64,000 bases of DNA from Sedimentisphaera salicampi (GTDB taxonomy: Bacteria; Planctomycetota; Phycisphaerae; Sedimentisphaerales; Sedimentisphaeraceae): contig NZ_CP021023.1 in NCBI RefSeq assembly GCF_002117005.1, positions 1,922,001 to 1,986,000 on the forward strand. The letters are read 5' to 3'. The notes under the pieces were generated by a model, which was not told the origin of the DNA, ran no database searches, and saw only the letters and a program-made list of their open reading frames with translations. A program made the translations under genes and the position numbers. Each line of letters opens with the position of its first letter. Position 1 is the first letter of the stretch. Below, piece by piece: positions 7,676 to 17,018 of this stretch.

Positions 7676-8872
7676 ATGAACTTAAAAAACAAACACAGAA
7701 TAATGATTACCTTTGCCAGAGAGCTTTCTCCTTGGGTTAAGCTGGAGCTGGAGCAGCTCGGCTATAAAGTCCTTGAAGAGAGGAAAAGCGGGGTTGAGAT
7801 AGAAGGCAATATTGAAGACGCTATGCTGCTGAACCTCAAGCTTCGCTGCGCATACTGCGTTATGATGCTCTTGAGTGAATTTGAATGCGATGATGAGAGC
7901 AAATTCTACAAGGAAGTACGGAAGATATGGTGGGAAAGGATTATACCTCCAGAGGAGTATCTTTCTGTAAACAGCAGGGCGGATGATAAGGTAGTAAACA
8001 ATACGATGTTCGTCAACCAGCTTGCAAAGGATGCAATAGTTGACCGAATTAAAACAAAAACCGGCAGAAGACCTGATTCAGGCCCCGAAAAGGGCGGTGT
8101 GGTGGTGAATATTTACTGGTACAACGGGAAATGCTATGTTTATCTCAACACCACAGGAAGAAAACTCTCCGACAGAGGCTACAGAAAAATACCATATAAG
8201 GCCCCTGTGCAGGAATCTCTTGCTGCCGCAGTGCTTTATGCTTCCGGATACGACGGTTCCCAAGAATTGATTCTACCAATGTGCGGCAGCGGCACATTCG
8301 CAATAGAAGCTGCCTTAATCGCTCAGGGCAGAGCCCCAGGGCTGCTTAGAAGCAACTACTCTTTTATGCATTTCAATAAATTTGACAGCGAGCTTTGGCA
8401 GCAAATGAGAAAAGAAGAACGAAAAAATGCAGAGAAGAAGAACAAGCCAAATATAAAGGCGAGCGATATAGACCCTGAAGCCGTTAAAGCCGCAGAAAAA
8501 AATGCCAAAACCGCAGGTGCAGATCAGCTAATAGATTTCAGTGTATGCGATTTTGCTAAAAAAACACCGGAATCTGATGGTGCAATTATTCTTATGAATC
8601 CAGAATATGGCATGAGAATGGGCGAAAAAAGCAAATTAGAATCTGTATATAAAAGAATTGGTGATTATCTTAAACAATCTTGTCCGGGCTGTACTGGCTG
8701 CATATTTACCGGCAATCTTGAACTTGCCAAAAAAATTGGCTTGAGAACTTCGCGCAGGATAGTATTTTATAATGCAGATGTTGAATGCAGACTGCTCAAA
8801 TACGAGCTCTTTTCCGGTTCTATGCATGAAAGAGAAAAAGCTAAGCTAAATGCAGGACAAGAAGAAAAATAA
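7676..8872 (+). CDS. THUMP-domain class I SAM-dependent RNA methyltransferase
   Basis: The 398-residue product has the RlmL/Trm14/YpsC-like layout. An N-terminal ferredoxin-like/THUMP RNA-binding part covers roughly residues 1-165. A Rossmann methyltransferase domain follows, with LPMCGSGTFAIEA (about 201-213) as the SAM loop and the acidic loop ASDIDPEAV. The expected product is N2-methylguanosine in 23S rRNA or tRNA. The catalytic tetrapeptide region reads NPEYG (308-312), where NPPYG is the usual form. The 3' end overlaps the next gene by 23 bases, so the two are probably translationally coupled. Confidence 0.8.
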   Translation: MNLKNKHRIMITFARELSPWVKLELEQLGYKVLEERKSGVEIEGNIEDAMLLNLKLRCAYCVMMLLSEFECDDESKFYKEVRKIWWERIIPPEEYLSVNSRADDKVVNNTMFVNQLAKDAIVDRIKTKTGRRPDSGPEKGGVVVNIYWYNGKCYVYLNTTGRKLSDRGYRKIPYKAPVQESLAAAVLYASGYDGSQELILPMCGSGTFAIEAALIAQGRAPGLLRSNYSFMHFNKFDSELWQQMRKEERKNAEKKNKPNIKASDIDPEAVKAAEKNAKTAGADQLIDFSVCDFAKKTPESDGAIILMNPEYGMRMGEKSKLESVYKRIGDYLKQSCPGCTGCIFTGNLELAKKIGLRTSRRIVFYNADVECRLLKYELFSGSMHEREKAKLNAGQEEK

Positions 8873-10160
8873 ACCAACAACACCACGGCATGAAATTGCC
8901 CTTTTTATAATTCTTTTGACAGCCCTTTTATCTGCCTGGGCGATGTCTCGGCATAAGGTTCAAACAACGCTCTCCGATACGTTTCAAATACCTGCAACCG
9001 GCTTCAAAGTTCGACTGCCTGAGGGCAAGCTCTGGAAGACTAAGACAGAGCAATGGGAATTCGACTACGAGTCCAACTATTTTTTCTCAGGTGCTGTTCA
9101 AACAGATGCCTCGGAAGTTCGTTCTGCCTCGGTGCAGTGGCGATACTACATAAGCCCTCTGAAATACCTTCCCACGGCAATGCAGAACAAATACGCCCAG
9201 CAGAGCGGGAGTTCAGTTTTGCGGAGGGGGATTATCATCTCCCGCGGGTTTGGAACGCACTGGGCCTTATGCGCTCCAAATGCGGATGATGGAAGCCATT
9301 ATTCCAAATACGGCCTAATAAAGCTTGGCTCAGAGCGTTTCGCTGAATTGGAGGTTCAGGCAGCAGACAAACAGAAGTGCAGCGAACTATTTGAACTTCT
9401 AATAAAGCAGGCAAGCTATTCGCCAAACCCGTTTATAAGCCATGGCATTGAGCTTTTAGACAGGGTAAGGCTCAAAGCCCAGTTTTCCTATACGCCCAAT
9501 AAAAACACAAATTCTTTTCTTATGGAATCGCCAAATGTGTATAAGGGCTTTATGATAAACAGGGTGAAAGTTACAGCACACAGAGGCGAAAAGAAGGAGC
9601 TTACTGTAACAGATTTTGGCTTCAGCAAGGTCTTTAATTATAATGACATCGTTTTTGATGAACGAACCAGACGCTTTTCATGGAAGAGGAAAAGGATTAC
9701 AGAGAAGGGCAAGGTTCGAGAAATAATAATGGAAAACAGAGGCCCGAACGTTGAAATAATAGACCTTAAAACGCTTGCAGTGAACAGAAGAAGCATTACT
9801 CAGATATTCTGGCCTGAAATTTTTCAAATGTACCTCGTGAAATTCTTTATCTTTGAAACTGATTTGGATAAATGCGTGGTAGATACCCTTATGCCGCAGG
9901 GGCAGATTGTGCCTGTGATTTTTGAGAGGGTGAGAACCGATGAAGGCCTTTTGTCTGCAAAGCTCAGATATACCCATAAGCCCGATTTTGTAATCAATGT
10001 TTTCTTTGATAAAAATCAGAATATAATCAACTTCAGCGACAGTGATAATAATAATACCAAAAAGGTAAATTTGCATAAGGTTATAAAAACGTTTCCCGAA
10101 CAGGAAACTGTAATAAATCAATTTTTGAAAGACAGGTGGAGAATCGATGCAGCAAACTAA
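8850..10160 (+). CDS. Membrane-anchored protein of unknown function
   Basis: The product has 436 residues. A charged N-terminus precedes a single hydrophobic helix (about residues 15-33, [18 protein letters not shown]), so the rest probably lies outside the membrane. I do not recognise a domain. The soluble part has alternating beta-like segments and aromatic residues, and a segment ([20 protein letters not shown]) that could be a beta-sandwich strand pair. The start lies inside the methyltransferase gene (23-bp overlap), and the stop overlaps trxB by 14 bp, giving a compact three-gene unit. Its function is not inferable. Confidence 0.65.
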   Translation: MQDKKKNKPTTPRHEIALFIILLTALLSAWAMSRHKVQTTLSDTFQIPATGFKVRLPEGKLWKTKTEQWEFDYESNYFFSGAVQTDASEVRSASVQWRYYISPLKYLPTAMQNKYAQQSGSSVLRRGIIISRGFGTHWALCAPNADDGSHYSKYGLIKLGSERFAELEVQAADKQKCSELFELLIKQASYSPNPFISHGIELLDRVRLKAQFSYTPNKNTNSFLMESPNVYKGFMINRVKVTAHRGEKKELTVTDFGFSKVFNYNDIVFDERTRRFSWKRKRITEKGKVREIIMENRGPNVEIIDLKTLAVNRRSITQIFWPEIFQMYLVKFFIFETDLDKCVVDTLMPQGQIVPVIFERVRTDEGLLSAKLRYTHKPDFVINVFFDKNQNIINFSDSDNNNTKKVNLHKVIKTFPEQETVINQFLKDRWRIDAAN

Positions 10161-11115
10161 GATCTACGATTGCATAATCATTGGAGCAGGCCCTGCTGGG
10201 CTTGCAGCAGCTATTTACGCCGCCAGAGACAGATATTCTACTCTTGTTATTGAGAAATTCTTCCCGGGCGGGCAGATTAACAATACAGATAAAATAGAAA
10301 ATTATCCGGGGTTTAAGGAAATTGGCGGTCAGGAGCTGGTAAGCCGGCTTTACGAGCAGGCAATGAGCTTTGAACCTGAAATGAAGATGGGCAGGGCGGT
10401 TAAGAATATAGTTAGAACCGAAGACGGCCTTCTTAATGTGGAGTGCAAGAAGGAATCATTCCTTGCAAGAACTGTAATCCTCACTCCCGGCAGCAATTAC
10501 AGGAAACTTGGCGTTCCAGGCGAAGAGGAATTCAGAAACGCTGGAGCGGGCGTAAGCTACTGCGGTACTTGCGATGCCCCTTTCTTCAAGGACAAGAAGG
10601 TGCTCGCTGTGGGGGGCGGTAATACCGCTGTGGAAGAGGCCCTGCACCTTGCTAAATTCTGCAGCGAGGTAACTATTATTCACCGAAGAGATCAGTTCAG
10701 GGCTCAAAAAATTCTTGCAGAGCAGATAGAAGATGCCGCTTCAAAGCCCGATTCAAATATCAGAATCAAATACAGCACTGTGCTGAAGTCTATCGAAGGC
10801 GGAGATAAGGTGGAAAATGCGGTGCTTGAGAATGTTAATACCGGCGAAAAAGAGGATTTTGCCTGCGACGGGGTCTTCATATTCGTTGGGATGGTTCCAA
10901 ACACGCAATTTCTGAAGAGAATTGTGGAGCTTGAGGACGACGGATTTATTAAGTGCGACCCGATGACTCTTAAAACCAGTATGCCCGGGGTGTTTGTTGC
11001 AGGAGACTGCCGCACAGGGGCTGCTATGCAGCTGGTTACCGCCATTGCCGACGGCGTGGTGGCCGCCTTGAATATAAAGCATCATATTATGGACCCGGAC
11101 TGGTGGCAGGGGTAG
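10147..11115 (+). CDS. trxB: Thioredoxin reductase
   Basis: This 322-residue flavoprotein has the FAD motif [15 protein letters not shown] near the N-terminus and the redox-active pair CGTC at Cys139/Cys142. The NADPH motif [15 protein letters not shown] and the C-terminal FAD contact [19 protein letters not shown] are also present. It transfers electrons from NADPH to thioredoxin in the cytoplasm. CGTCDAPFF replaces the common CATCDGFFF, a variant also seen in other anaerobes. Its ATG overlaps the end of the unknown membrane-anchored gene. Confidence 0.92.
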   Translation: MQQTKIYDCIIIGAGPAGLAAAIYAARDRYSTLVIEKFFPGGQINNTDKIENYPGFKEIGGQELVSRLYEQAMSFEPEMKMGRAVKNIVRTEDGLLNVECKKESFLARTVILTPGSNYRKLGVPGEEEFRNAGAGVSYCGTCDAPFFKDKKVLAVGGGNTAVEEALHLAKFCSEVTIIHRRDQFRAQKILAEQIEDAASKPDSNIRIKYSTVLKSIEGGDKVENAVLENVNTGEKEDFACDGVFIFVGMVPNTQFLKRIVELEDDGFIKCDPMTLKTSMPGVFVAGDCRTGAAMQLVTAIADGVVAALNIKHHIMDPDWWQG

Positions 11116-11216
11116 CCGTGCTGGAATAGGTTTAGCAAACTAAGACAGCCGGCTTCAGAAGTATAGACTTACAGAAAAGGGGAAAAAATATTTGGAAACT
11201 AAAGGAGAGAGCAGTA

Positions 11217-12971
11217 ATGGAGCCTAAAGAATTAGAGAAGTATTCCTCAGCGGTCAGCCTTTCAGATATGGAGATATTCGTATTTCCCGAGCTTATGTAC
11301 AGCCTTGTGCTTGCAAATATTATGAGCCCCGCCCTCTGGAAATGGCGAGAAAACGAGACATTCAAGAAACTTGAGGGCAAAAGTCCGTACCGCAAGCTGA
11401 TGCGTATGCGTCAGTTCATAATGGATGAATATGAGTTCAATCTCGATCTCAACACATGGGGGCTCACAAATAAGGATGTGGAGCTGGAGCGTTTCAGTCC
11501 TTTTATCTCGCCTGACAAGATAGCAGAATCCAACGCTCTGTTCGGTTATCACGGCGATGAATACTATTTCGATCTGGATATAAGGCGTCATTTCGGCCTC
11601 GATCAGTACGAGGGGGATATTATCCCATACTGGAAAACCGAAACGATTGAGGCGATGGATGCCTTCCGCTACAAGCAGAGCTATACCACTGGAGCGGGCG
11701 AGTGTGTATCGCTTGCGGCTCTGTATATAGCCGCCGGCTTTGTTGTATGCGGCATTCCGCTGGAGGAGATGTATATGATCCTCACACCCCTTCATTCGCA
11801 GAATTATATAGATGTAAATGAGGGAGTTATCACTAACAACCGCAGAATACTCACGAAATCAATGTGGTTTAATGGGACTGAAATAACAAACAAAGCCCAG
11901 AGGGCGCTTCGTAATGAGCAGGTAACCATAGTGTCTCACAGCAGCGGTTATGTGCATTTTATGTATGAAGACGCCTCTATAAGCCCTGAAAGCTATGCAG
12001 AATTTGTATCGAAGCTCAAATCCTTCCTCAAATCCGGCCTTGATTTAACGATCTTTGCTAATTTTTTGCGCAGCAAACATGAATATATGAAGTATTTTGC
12101 CTTCTGCAGGCATCATCACGGCAAGCACAAATACATAGATGCCCGCACATTTTTCCGTTATGAACACGGCAGCAAGTTCAAAATCGCCGCAGATACCATA
12201 GACAAGCTCTTTGATGAGGTTGCAGATGATGATTTCAGCTGCTGCAAAGGGGGAAAGGAGATAATCTGCGTAAATGACTTCATAAAACTCGTTCGAAAAC
12301 TTGATATAGATTTCTCCAGCTTTGAAGATGTCTCTCGGCTCAGTGAATATTTGGAAGATTATCTCGACAGTCCTAATGATTTTATTGAGGATTTGTGGAA
12401 CTTTCTTAATGTTGTTCCGGCTTTGCCGACAGAAGAGAAGAATTTCCAGCCTGAACCAGAAATAAACCTAAAAACAGATATGGCAAGGGAAGAGGTAATA
12501 GAACACCTCGAGGGTCTGAGAGAAGCAAACAAAACGGTTGATTTGGCATTTTATGCATATCGTGATATGAAAAAATGTACGTGGGAGCCGTTTTTGAAGG
12601 CGTCTTTAGAGAGATGTCCTGTATGTCTTGAAAAGGCAGCTGACCTGAGTTCGCCCTCTGCTGTTTACAGCTGGCTCAAAAATATGGATGACGGCTCTAT
12701 CTACGATTCCTCAAGGCTCGCTCATCCTGATGAGGTGGCAAATTATATGCGTGGGGATGGAATTGAAAAGGCTGTAACTATGGCCTGCATCCTCAATTCC
12801 CGTGGCCTTGAAGAGCAGATAGAAATCAATATCCAGAGCTGCTGTCTTACTTTATCTTATATGGGCGAAATATATGAATTCGAATCCTCCAAGGAAATCT
12901 CCAAGAAAATCTCTATTGAACCAGACGCTTATTCCAAGCCGCTATCTCCTCAGGCTGCAGCAGCAAATTGA
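11217..12971 (+). CDS. Protein of unknown function with transglutaminase-like motif
   Basis: This 584-residue, probably cytoplasmic protein starts at an ATG with a good AGGAGAG ribosome binding site. It has no signal peptide and no membrane helix. The segment TGAGECVSLAALYIAAGF (Cys163) followed by LTPLHSQNYIDVNEG (His193, Asp199) has the order and spacing of a transglutaminase-like Cys-His-Asp triad, with the Cys at a helix start. This is my inference and is weak without a profile search. The C-terminal third has the phrase LERCPVCLEKAADL and is otherwise unrecognised. It lies 101 bases after trxB. Confidence 0.6.
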   Translation: MEPKELEKYSSAVSLSDMEIFVFPELMYSLVLANIMSPALWKWRENETFKKLEGKSPYRKLMRMRQFIMDEYEFNLDLNTWGLTNKDVELERFSPFISPDKIAESNALFGYHGDEYYFDLDIRRHFGLDQYEGDIIPYWKTETIEAMDAFRYKQSYTTGAGECVSLAALYIAAGFVVCGIPLEEMYMILTPLHSQNYIDVNEGVITNNRRILTKSMWFNGTEITNKAQRALRNEQVTIVSHSSGYVHFMYEDASISPESYAEFVSKLKSFLKSGLDLTIFANFLRSKHEYMKYFAFCRHHHGKHKYIDARTFFRYEHGSKFKIAADTIDKLFDEVADDDFSCCKGGKEIICVNDFIKLVRKLDIDFSSFEDVSRLSEYLEDYLDSPNDFIEDLWNFLNVVPALPTEEKNFQPEPEINLKTDMAREEVIEHLEGLREANKTVDLAFYAYRDMKKCTWEPFLKASLERCPVCLEKAADLSSPSAVYSWLKNMDDGSIYDSSRLAHPDEVANYMRGDGIEKAVTMACILNSRGLEEQIEINIQSCCLTLSYMGEIYEFESSKEISKKISIEPDAYSKPLSPQAAAAN

Positions 12972-13021
12972 AAGAGGTTAAGGTGCAGGATTGTAATTTC
13001 AATTAAGAAAGAAGGAATTTA

Positions 13022-14911
13022 ATGCAAAGATTAGCCTTGACAGCCGTTTTGTTTTCCTCAGCTGTTCTTGGCGGGGTATTGAGAAACGGGCATTTTGAAG
13101 ATTCCCTTGTCTGGCAGGGGGGCAAGTGGTCTGTTGCCGGCGGGTCAATCTTTCAATCCTCACCAAACGGGTTTGCAAGGGCAGTTTGGCCTGTTAATCT
13201 TCCTGAAAATTACCAGATCACAGCAGAAGTAAAAAAACTTGATGGTCCAGAAGGCCCGATGATTGCATTCAGGGCAGATGGACTTGAAAAAATGTATTGC
13301 CTTAACCCTGCTTCAAGCAGGGAAAACGGTGCTTTTCAGTTTATAGACGGCAATAAAATACAGAACTTAACTCAAGGTTACACCAGAGTTTTTTCAAATC
13401 AGCAGTGGTACAGAGTGAAAGTTGTTTGCAGGGGCAATGAATATCAGTCTTATGTAAACGGGAATAAATTCAGCTCTGTTACGATTGAAAGGCCTCTGAT
13501 AGCTAATAATTCCGTGGGGATTGTGAGCTTTGAGTCCTCTGTAGAGGTGAGAAATTTCGCAGTTAAGGATATTGAAGGTAATGTCCTTTTCTATCCTTCT
13601 CTTGAGAAGGAAATGAGCAGCATAACAGGCTGGAACCTTGGAGGGAACGGAAATGCTGAGGTTTTGAGAGAGGGAGCAAAAGATTCGAAATGCCTTTTTC
13701 TCAACAGCGAGGCTCAGCTGCGCCTTTCTCAAACCAGCCTAAATCTAAACAAAGAAAAAAACTACCGCCTGAAATTAGACTACAAAGCAGTAGATATGGC
13801 TAAGCTGCCGAAGGAAATATTCCTTTTTGTTTATTACCTTTGGCAAGGGCATGAAGGCCCGAGATATGCTTACAGCCTTGACGGACTGCACTGGAAAAAT
13901 CTCAATCCGAAAGAACCTGTCTTCCAGCCGGATGTAGGCGAGGAAAAACGGTTTATGGATCCGAGCCTGATAAAAGGACCGGACGGCCGCTTCCATATGG
14001 TTTGGACAATTGGCTGGGATCAGGACAGCATCGCAATTGCCCATTCAGATAACCTCTATGAGTGGTCGCTGCAGAAGGCTCTGCCTGTTATGGCCCATAA
14101 GAAAAATGTGCAGAATTGCTGGAATCCCGAAATCTTCTACGACGAAAATTCCGGCCAGTACTACATATACTGGGCATCGAGCCTTAAAGGCAGTTTCCCG
14201 AAAACTGCAAACACCACGCCGGACGGGAGAAATCACAGGATTTACTACACTACGACTAAGGATTTCATAACATACTCACCTGCAAAACTGATGTTTGATA
14301 ACGATACAAACGTTATAACACCCAAAATCGTGCAGACCCGCAGCGGGAAATACGTAATGTTCGTAAAGAATGAATCCCGCTGGCCGGAAGAAAAAAATAT
14401 AAGAATGATGGTTTCTGATGACATTGAAAACTGGGATTCCCCTCTCAGTGAACCGATCCACGATAACGGCTTCTGGGCGGAGGGGCCTTCTGTCTTGAAA
14501 AAAAGGGGCTGCTGGTACGTATTTTATGAGAAGTATATGGCTTCAAAATTCGGGGCTGCTAAAAGCTGCGGCCTTGAGCAGTGGGAGGATGTCTCGGATG
14601 AAATCTTTATGCCCGAGGGAATTCGGCAGGGCTCATTCGTGCGGGTTTCAAAGCGTAAATTCAAAAATCTTGCAGGCAGATTTCATTTAGGGCTTTCTTC
14701 TCCTGACAAGGTTGTTGTAAACGTAAAAGACGGGCAGATTGAGCTTCTCAGGTTCTCTTTGGATAGCTTCAAGCCTGAATGGAACACCTTCGAGACCAGC
14801 TTTTACTCTGTTTACAGCACCGAAGATGCGGTTTTGAGCATTAATGTAGAGGGCGAATCACAGATTTGGCTTGATGATATAATTTTGGAAGAGGCAGGGC
14901 AGGAACAGTGA
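13022..14911 (+). CDS. Secreted multidomain protein with GH43-like beta-propeller
   Basis: The 629-residue product has a short signal peptide (MQRLALTAVLFSSAVLGG). Residues about 20-195 look like a LamG/DUF1080-type beta-sandwich with a fold for glycans. Residues about 200-265 form a second small sandwich. From about 260 the repeats YSLDGLHWKN, DPSLIKGPDGRFHMVW, HSDNLYEWS and NPEIFYDENSGQYYIYW mark a five-bladed propeller of the GH43/GH32/GH117 superfamily. The likely acids are the Asp of MDPS and the Glu of WNPE. The substrate is unknown, probably a plant or algal glycan. The ATG follows AAGGA. Its stop overlaps the aroK-like start (GTGA). Confidence 0.75.
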   Translation: MQRLALTAVLFSSAVLGGVLRNGHFEDSLVWQGGKWSVAGGSIFQSSPNGFARAVWPVNLPENYQITAEVKKLDGPEGPMIAFRADGLEKMYCLNPASSRENGAFQFIDGNKIQNLTQGYTRVFSNQQWYRVKVVCRGNEYQSYVNGNKFSSVTIERPLIANNSVGIVSFESSVEVRNFAVKDIEGNVLFYPSLEKEMSSITGWNLGGNGNAEVLREGAKDSKCLFLNSEAQLRLSQTSLNLNKEKNYRLKLDYKAVDMAKLPKEIFLFVYYLWQGHEGPRYAYSLDGLHWKNLNPKEPVFQPDVGEEKRFMDPSLIKGPDGRFHMVWTIGWDQDSIAIAHSDNLYEWSLQKALPVMAHKKNVQNCWNPEIFYDENSGQYYIYWASSLKGSFPKTANTTPDGRNHRIYYTTTKDFITYSPAKLMFDNDTNVITPKIVQTRSGKYVMFVKNESRWPEEKNIRMMVSDDIENWDSPLSEPIHDNGFWAEGPSVLKKRGCWYVFYEKYMASKFGAAKSCGLEQWEDVSDEIFMPEGIRQGSFVRVSKRKFKNLAGRFHLGLSSPDKVVVNVKDGQIELLRFSLDSFKPEWNTFETSFYSVYSTEDAVLSINVEGESQIWLDDIILEEAGQEQ

Positions 14912-15417
14912 AAGAAGGAAAAAATATAATACTTATCGGTATGCCCGGGGCTGGGAAAAGCACAATCGGTGTGCTGCTGGCAAAGTACCTCTCGATGTGG
15001 TTTATAGATACAGATGTTTTGATTCAGTCTCTGGAGAGAAAAACGCTTCGTGAGATAATAGCCTCTGAAGGGCTCGAGAGGTTTATCGAAATAGAAAAGC
15101 ATCATCTCCAGACCATTCAGGCATCTAATGCGGTAATCGCAACCGGCGGAAGCGCTGTTTATGATGATGAGGCGATGAACAGCCTGAAGGAAGGCGGGGT
15201 TGTATTGTTTCTTGATGTGCCGGCAGAGGAGATAGAGAGGAGAATCGAATGTACCGCTGAGAGGGGGGTTGTGATGTCTTCAGGACAGTCTATCCGCGAG
15301 CTTTATGAAGAGCGCGTGCCGCTGTACCGCAAATTTGCCGATGTTGAGGTGCAGTGCGGCAGTCGTTCGCAGGAAGAAAATGCCCAGTGTATTGCTGAGA
15401 TGTTCAAGCGGGATTAG
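14908..15417 (+). CDS. aroK: Shikimate kinase-family protein (divergent clade)
   Basis: This 169-residue P-loop kinase starts at GTG (14908), overlapping the previous stop by four bases. It has GMPGAGKST as the Walker A loop, the shikimate-contacting Asp in IDTDVLI, and ATGGSAV where canonical enzymes have GGG. The lid has ERGVVMSSGQSI, and ERVPLYRKFAD supplies the later Arg. The usual FRxxE motif reads FIEIE, so the shikimate-binding Arg is absent. This pattern matches a known side clade usually annotated as shikimate kinase. Phosphorylation of shikimate is likely but not certain. Confidence 0.75.
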   Translation: MKEGKNIILIGMPGAGKSTIGVLLAKYLSMWFIDTDVLIQSLERKTLREIIASEGLERFIEIEKHHLQTIQASNAVIATGGSAVYDDEAMNSLKEGGVVLFLDVPAEEIERRIECTAERGVVMSSGQSIRELYEERVPLYRKFADVEVQCGSRSQEENAQCIAEMFKRD

Positions 15418-16376
15418 TAGTAATCATCCTGCCAGCTCTGGAAAATTTCTGCAAAATCGAGCATATTCACAGCGTCGTCTGAGTTTACATCCGATTCGGC
15501 CGCATTTCCAGTTGGTGATGTTTTCAGCCAGTTTTTGGCAAGCTCTTTGATATCAGCTTCATTCACGCGGCAGTCTCCGTCTATATCGGCGGGATTCGAG
15601 CCGCAGTTGGATAAATCAGCGATTGTCTGATCTGCCCAGTTTTGGAAATCTCTCGCTCTGTGAGCATAAATTGTCTGAGGGTCGGGCAGTTTTGTATCGG
15701 GGTTTAGATAATAGGCCATGTTTCCGTATTTGGTATCTACAGAATAAAACACACCCATGAGCAGCCATTCCTGTCCGTTGTTGTAGAAAATCCCGCCTCC
15801 CGAATCGTATTCTGCTATACTGCATTCGTAATCTGTCTCGCCTGGGCTGTCAAAATCCAGCTTGAGCAGGTCTATATCGCCGTTTTCATTTTTATAGTCC
15901 AGCCATCCAAATTCATTTGAGCCCCAATGGATCTGGGAGTTGTCTCCTGTCCATTCATAGCCGTAATCAATCTGATTGTTTGGGTCGTCATCTCTGTATT
16001 TGCCGTATCCTCCCAAAACAACATCCGAGCCTCTTTCATTTACTGTGGAATTTATGCTTACCTGCTCTGCAAAATTTGCATATCTTAGCTTTGCTATGCG
16101 GATATCTGCCTCTGAATCAGGATATTCAACTATTCTTACGGCTTTGTAGCTTACCCCATCGATTTCTGCTGTGCTTCCGTATGCGCCTCCCTGATGGCGG
16201 GTCGTGATTATGCAGCCGGGCGAAATTACTACGCACGAGGCGTTGGTATTCCACCTGCCCAGAACCGCCGAGGGAGGTCTGCCGCTCCAGTTTGCAGGGG
16301 GTTCGCTGCCGGGATGCAGCACTATCCCAGAAGCTAAAGGGCAAAGCAGAAATAAAACTATTATACAGTTTCTCAT
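15414..16376 (-). CDS. Secreted trypsin-like protein with dockerin-type repeats
   Basis: From the ATG at 16374-16376, preceded by AGGA, the product has 320 residues with signal peptide MRNCIIVLFLLCPLASG. The order ITTRHQGG (His61), SEADIRIAKL (Asp91) and EYDSGGGIFY (Ser192) is that of the chymotrypsin-fold catalytic triad, although the flanking motifs are divergent (TRH for TAAH, DSGGG for GDSGG). The C-terminus has two EF-hand-like dockerin repeats, DIDGDCRVNEADIKELAKNW and DVNSDDAVNMLDFAEIFQSW. It is probably an extracellular peptidase anchored by a calcium-binding dockerin-like module. It converges on the aroK-like gene with a 4-bp overlap. Confidence 0.7.
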   Translation of the reverse strand: MRNCIIVLFLLCPLASGIVLHPGSEPPANWSGRPPSAVLGRWNTNASCVVISPGCIITTRHQGGAYGSTAEIDGVSYKAVRIVEYPDSEADIRIAKLRYANFAEQVSINSTVNERGSDVVLGGYGKYRDDDPNNQIDYGYEWTGDNSQIHWGSNEFGWLDYKNENGDIDLLKLDFDSPGETDYECSIAEYDSGGGIFYNNGQEWLLMGVFYSVDTKYGNMAYYLNPDTKLPDPQTIYAHRARDFQNWADQTIADLSNCGSNPADIDGDCRVNEADIKELAKNWLKTSPTGNAAESDVNSDDAVNMLDFAEIFQSWQDDYY

Positions 16377-16474
16377 GATATCAGATTCCTGCTGAGTGAA
16401 TATTAGTTTTCTCAAGACTCATTATACTACGCCGGAGCGTTTTTCTAAGAAAAAATTTACAAACGTTCTCAGTT

Positions 16475-16838
16475 GTGTGCGACAATTTTTTTGGGCAAAG
16501 CTTTTTTCTGCCACTAATCTTCTCTGATTTTTCACTGATGATTTTGCCACGAGCCACGAATCTATCCGCTTGTTCCGGCCCGCCTGTGGCGGGCCTCCAC
16601 GTGCGGCTCGGTTTAAATGTTCGCCTTGTAAAATCGCTGCGGAATACCAACGACAATCAGAGCCACGCATGTAGTCCGCCTTCGGCGGACGAAATAAGTG
16701 GACAAAAGGCTTCAGACAAAAAATCCTTAGCGAGTTTTCCGCCGCAGGCGGACTGGCTCAGTAATATAGATAGCAATAAATTCTGCAAAGCATTGCAGCA
16801 TGATGATTTGCATTTTGCCAAAAAATATTGTCGCACAC
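16475..16838. mobile_element. MITE-like element, copy B, with 8-bp target duplication
   Basis: This 364-bp element starts with GTGTGCGACAATTTTTTTGG and ends with the reverse complement of GTGTGCGACAATATTTTTTG. The inverted ends match over about 23 bases with small gaps. It is flanked exactly by TCTCAGTT (16467-16474) and TCTCAGTT (16839-16846), an 8-bp direct repeat that indicates transposition. No transposase is encoded. The right part is nearly identical to copy A near 442. The interior holds the 'GATTTTTCACTGATGATTTTGCCACGAGCC' type text in part and two GC-rich hairpins (near 16579 and 16678). It explains most of the 642-bp gap 16377-17018. Confidence 0.75.
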
Positions 16839-17018
16839 TCTCAGTTTGATGTTCCTTTTCGCATCAAAACGCAATTGCACCTTCACTAAGGCATTAAATT
16901 ACGGGGGTTTTTTAGAAAGTTAATTTAGCAGGATTGTGATAAAACTAAACTTAATCCTGAAAGACAATGCGTTTTGACACTATATAATTGAAGCATAATA
17001 AAATAAACGGAGAAAAAA

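Noticed and set aside
16475-16849. Open frame of 124 codons in the element at 16475-16838
   Set aside because: Same repeat family as at 442; the frame starts in the inverted end and has protein-unlike composition.
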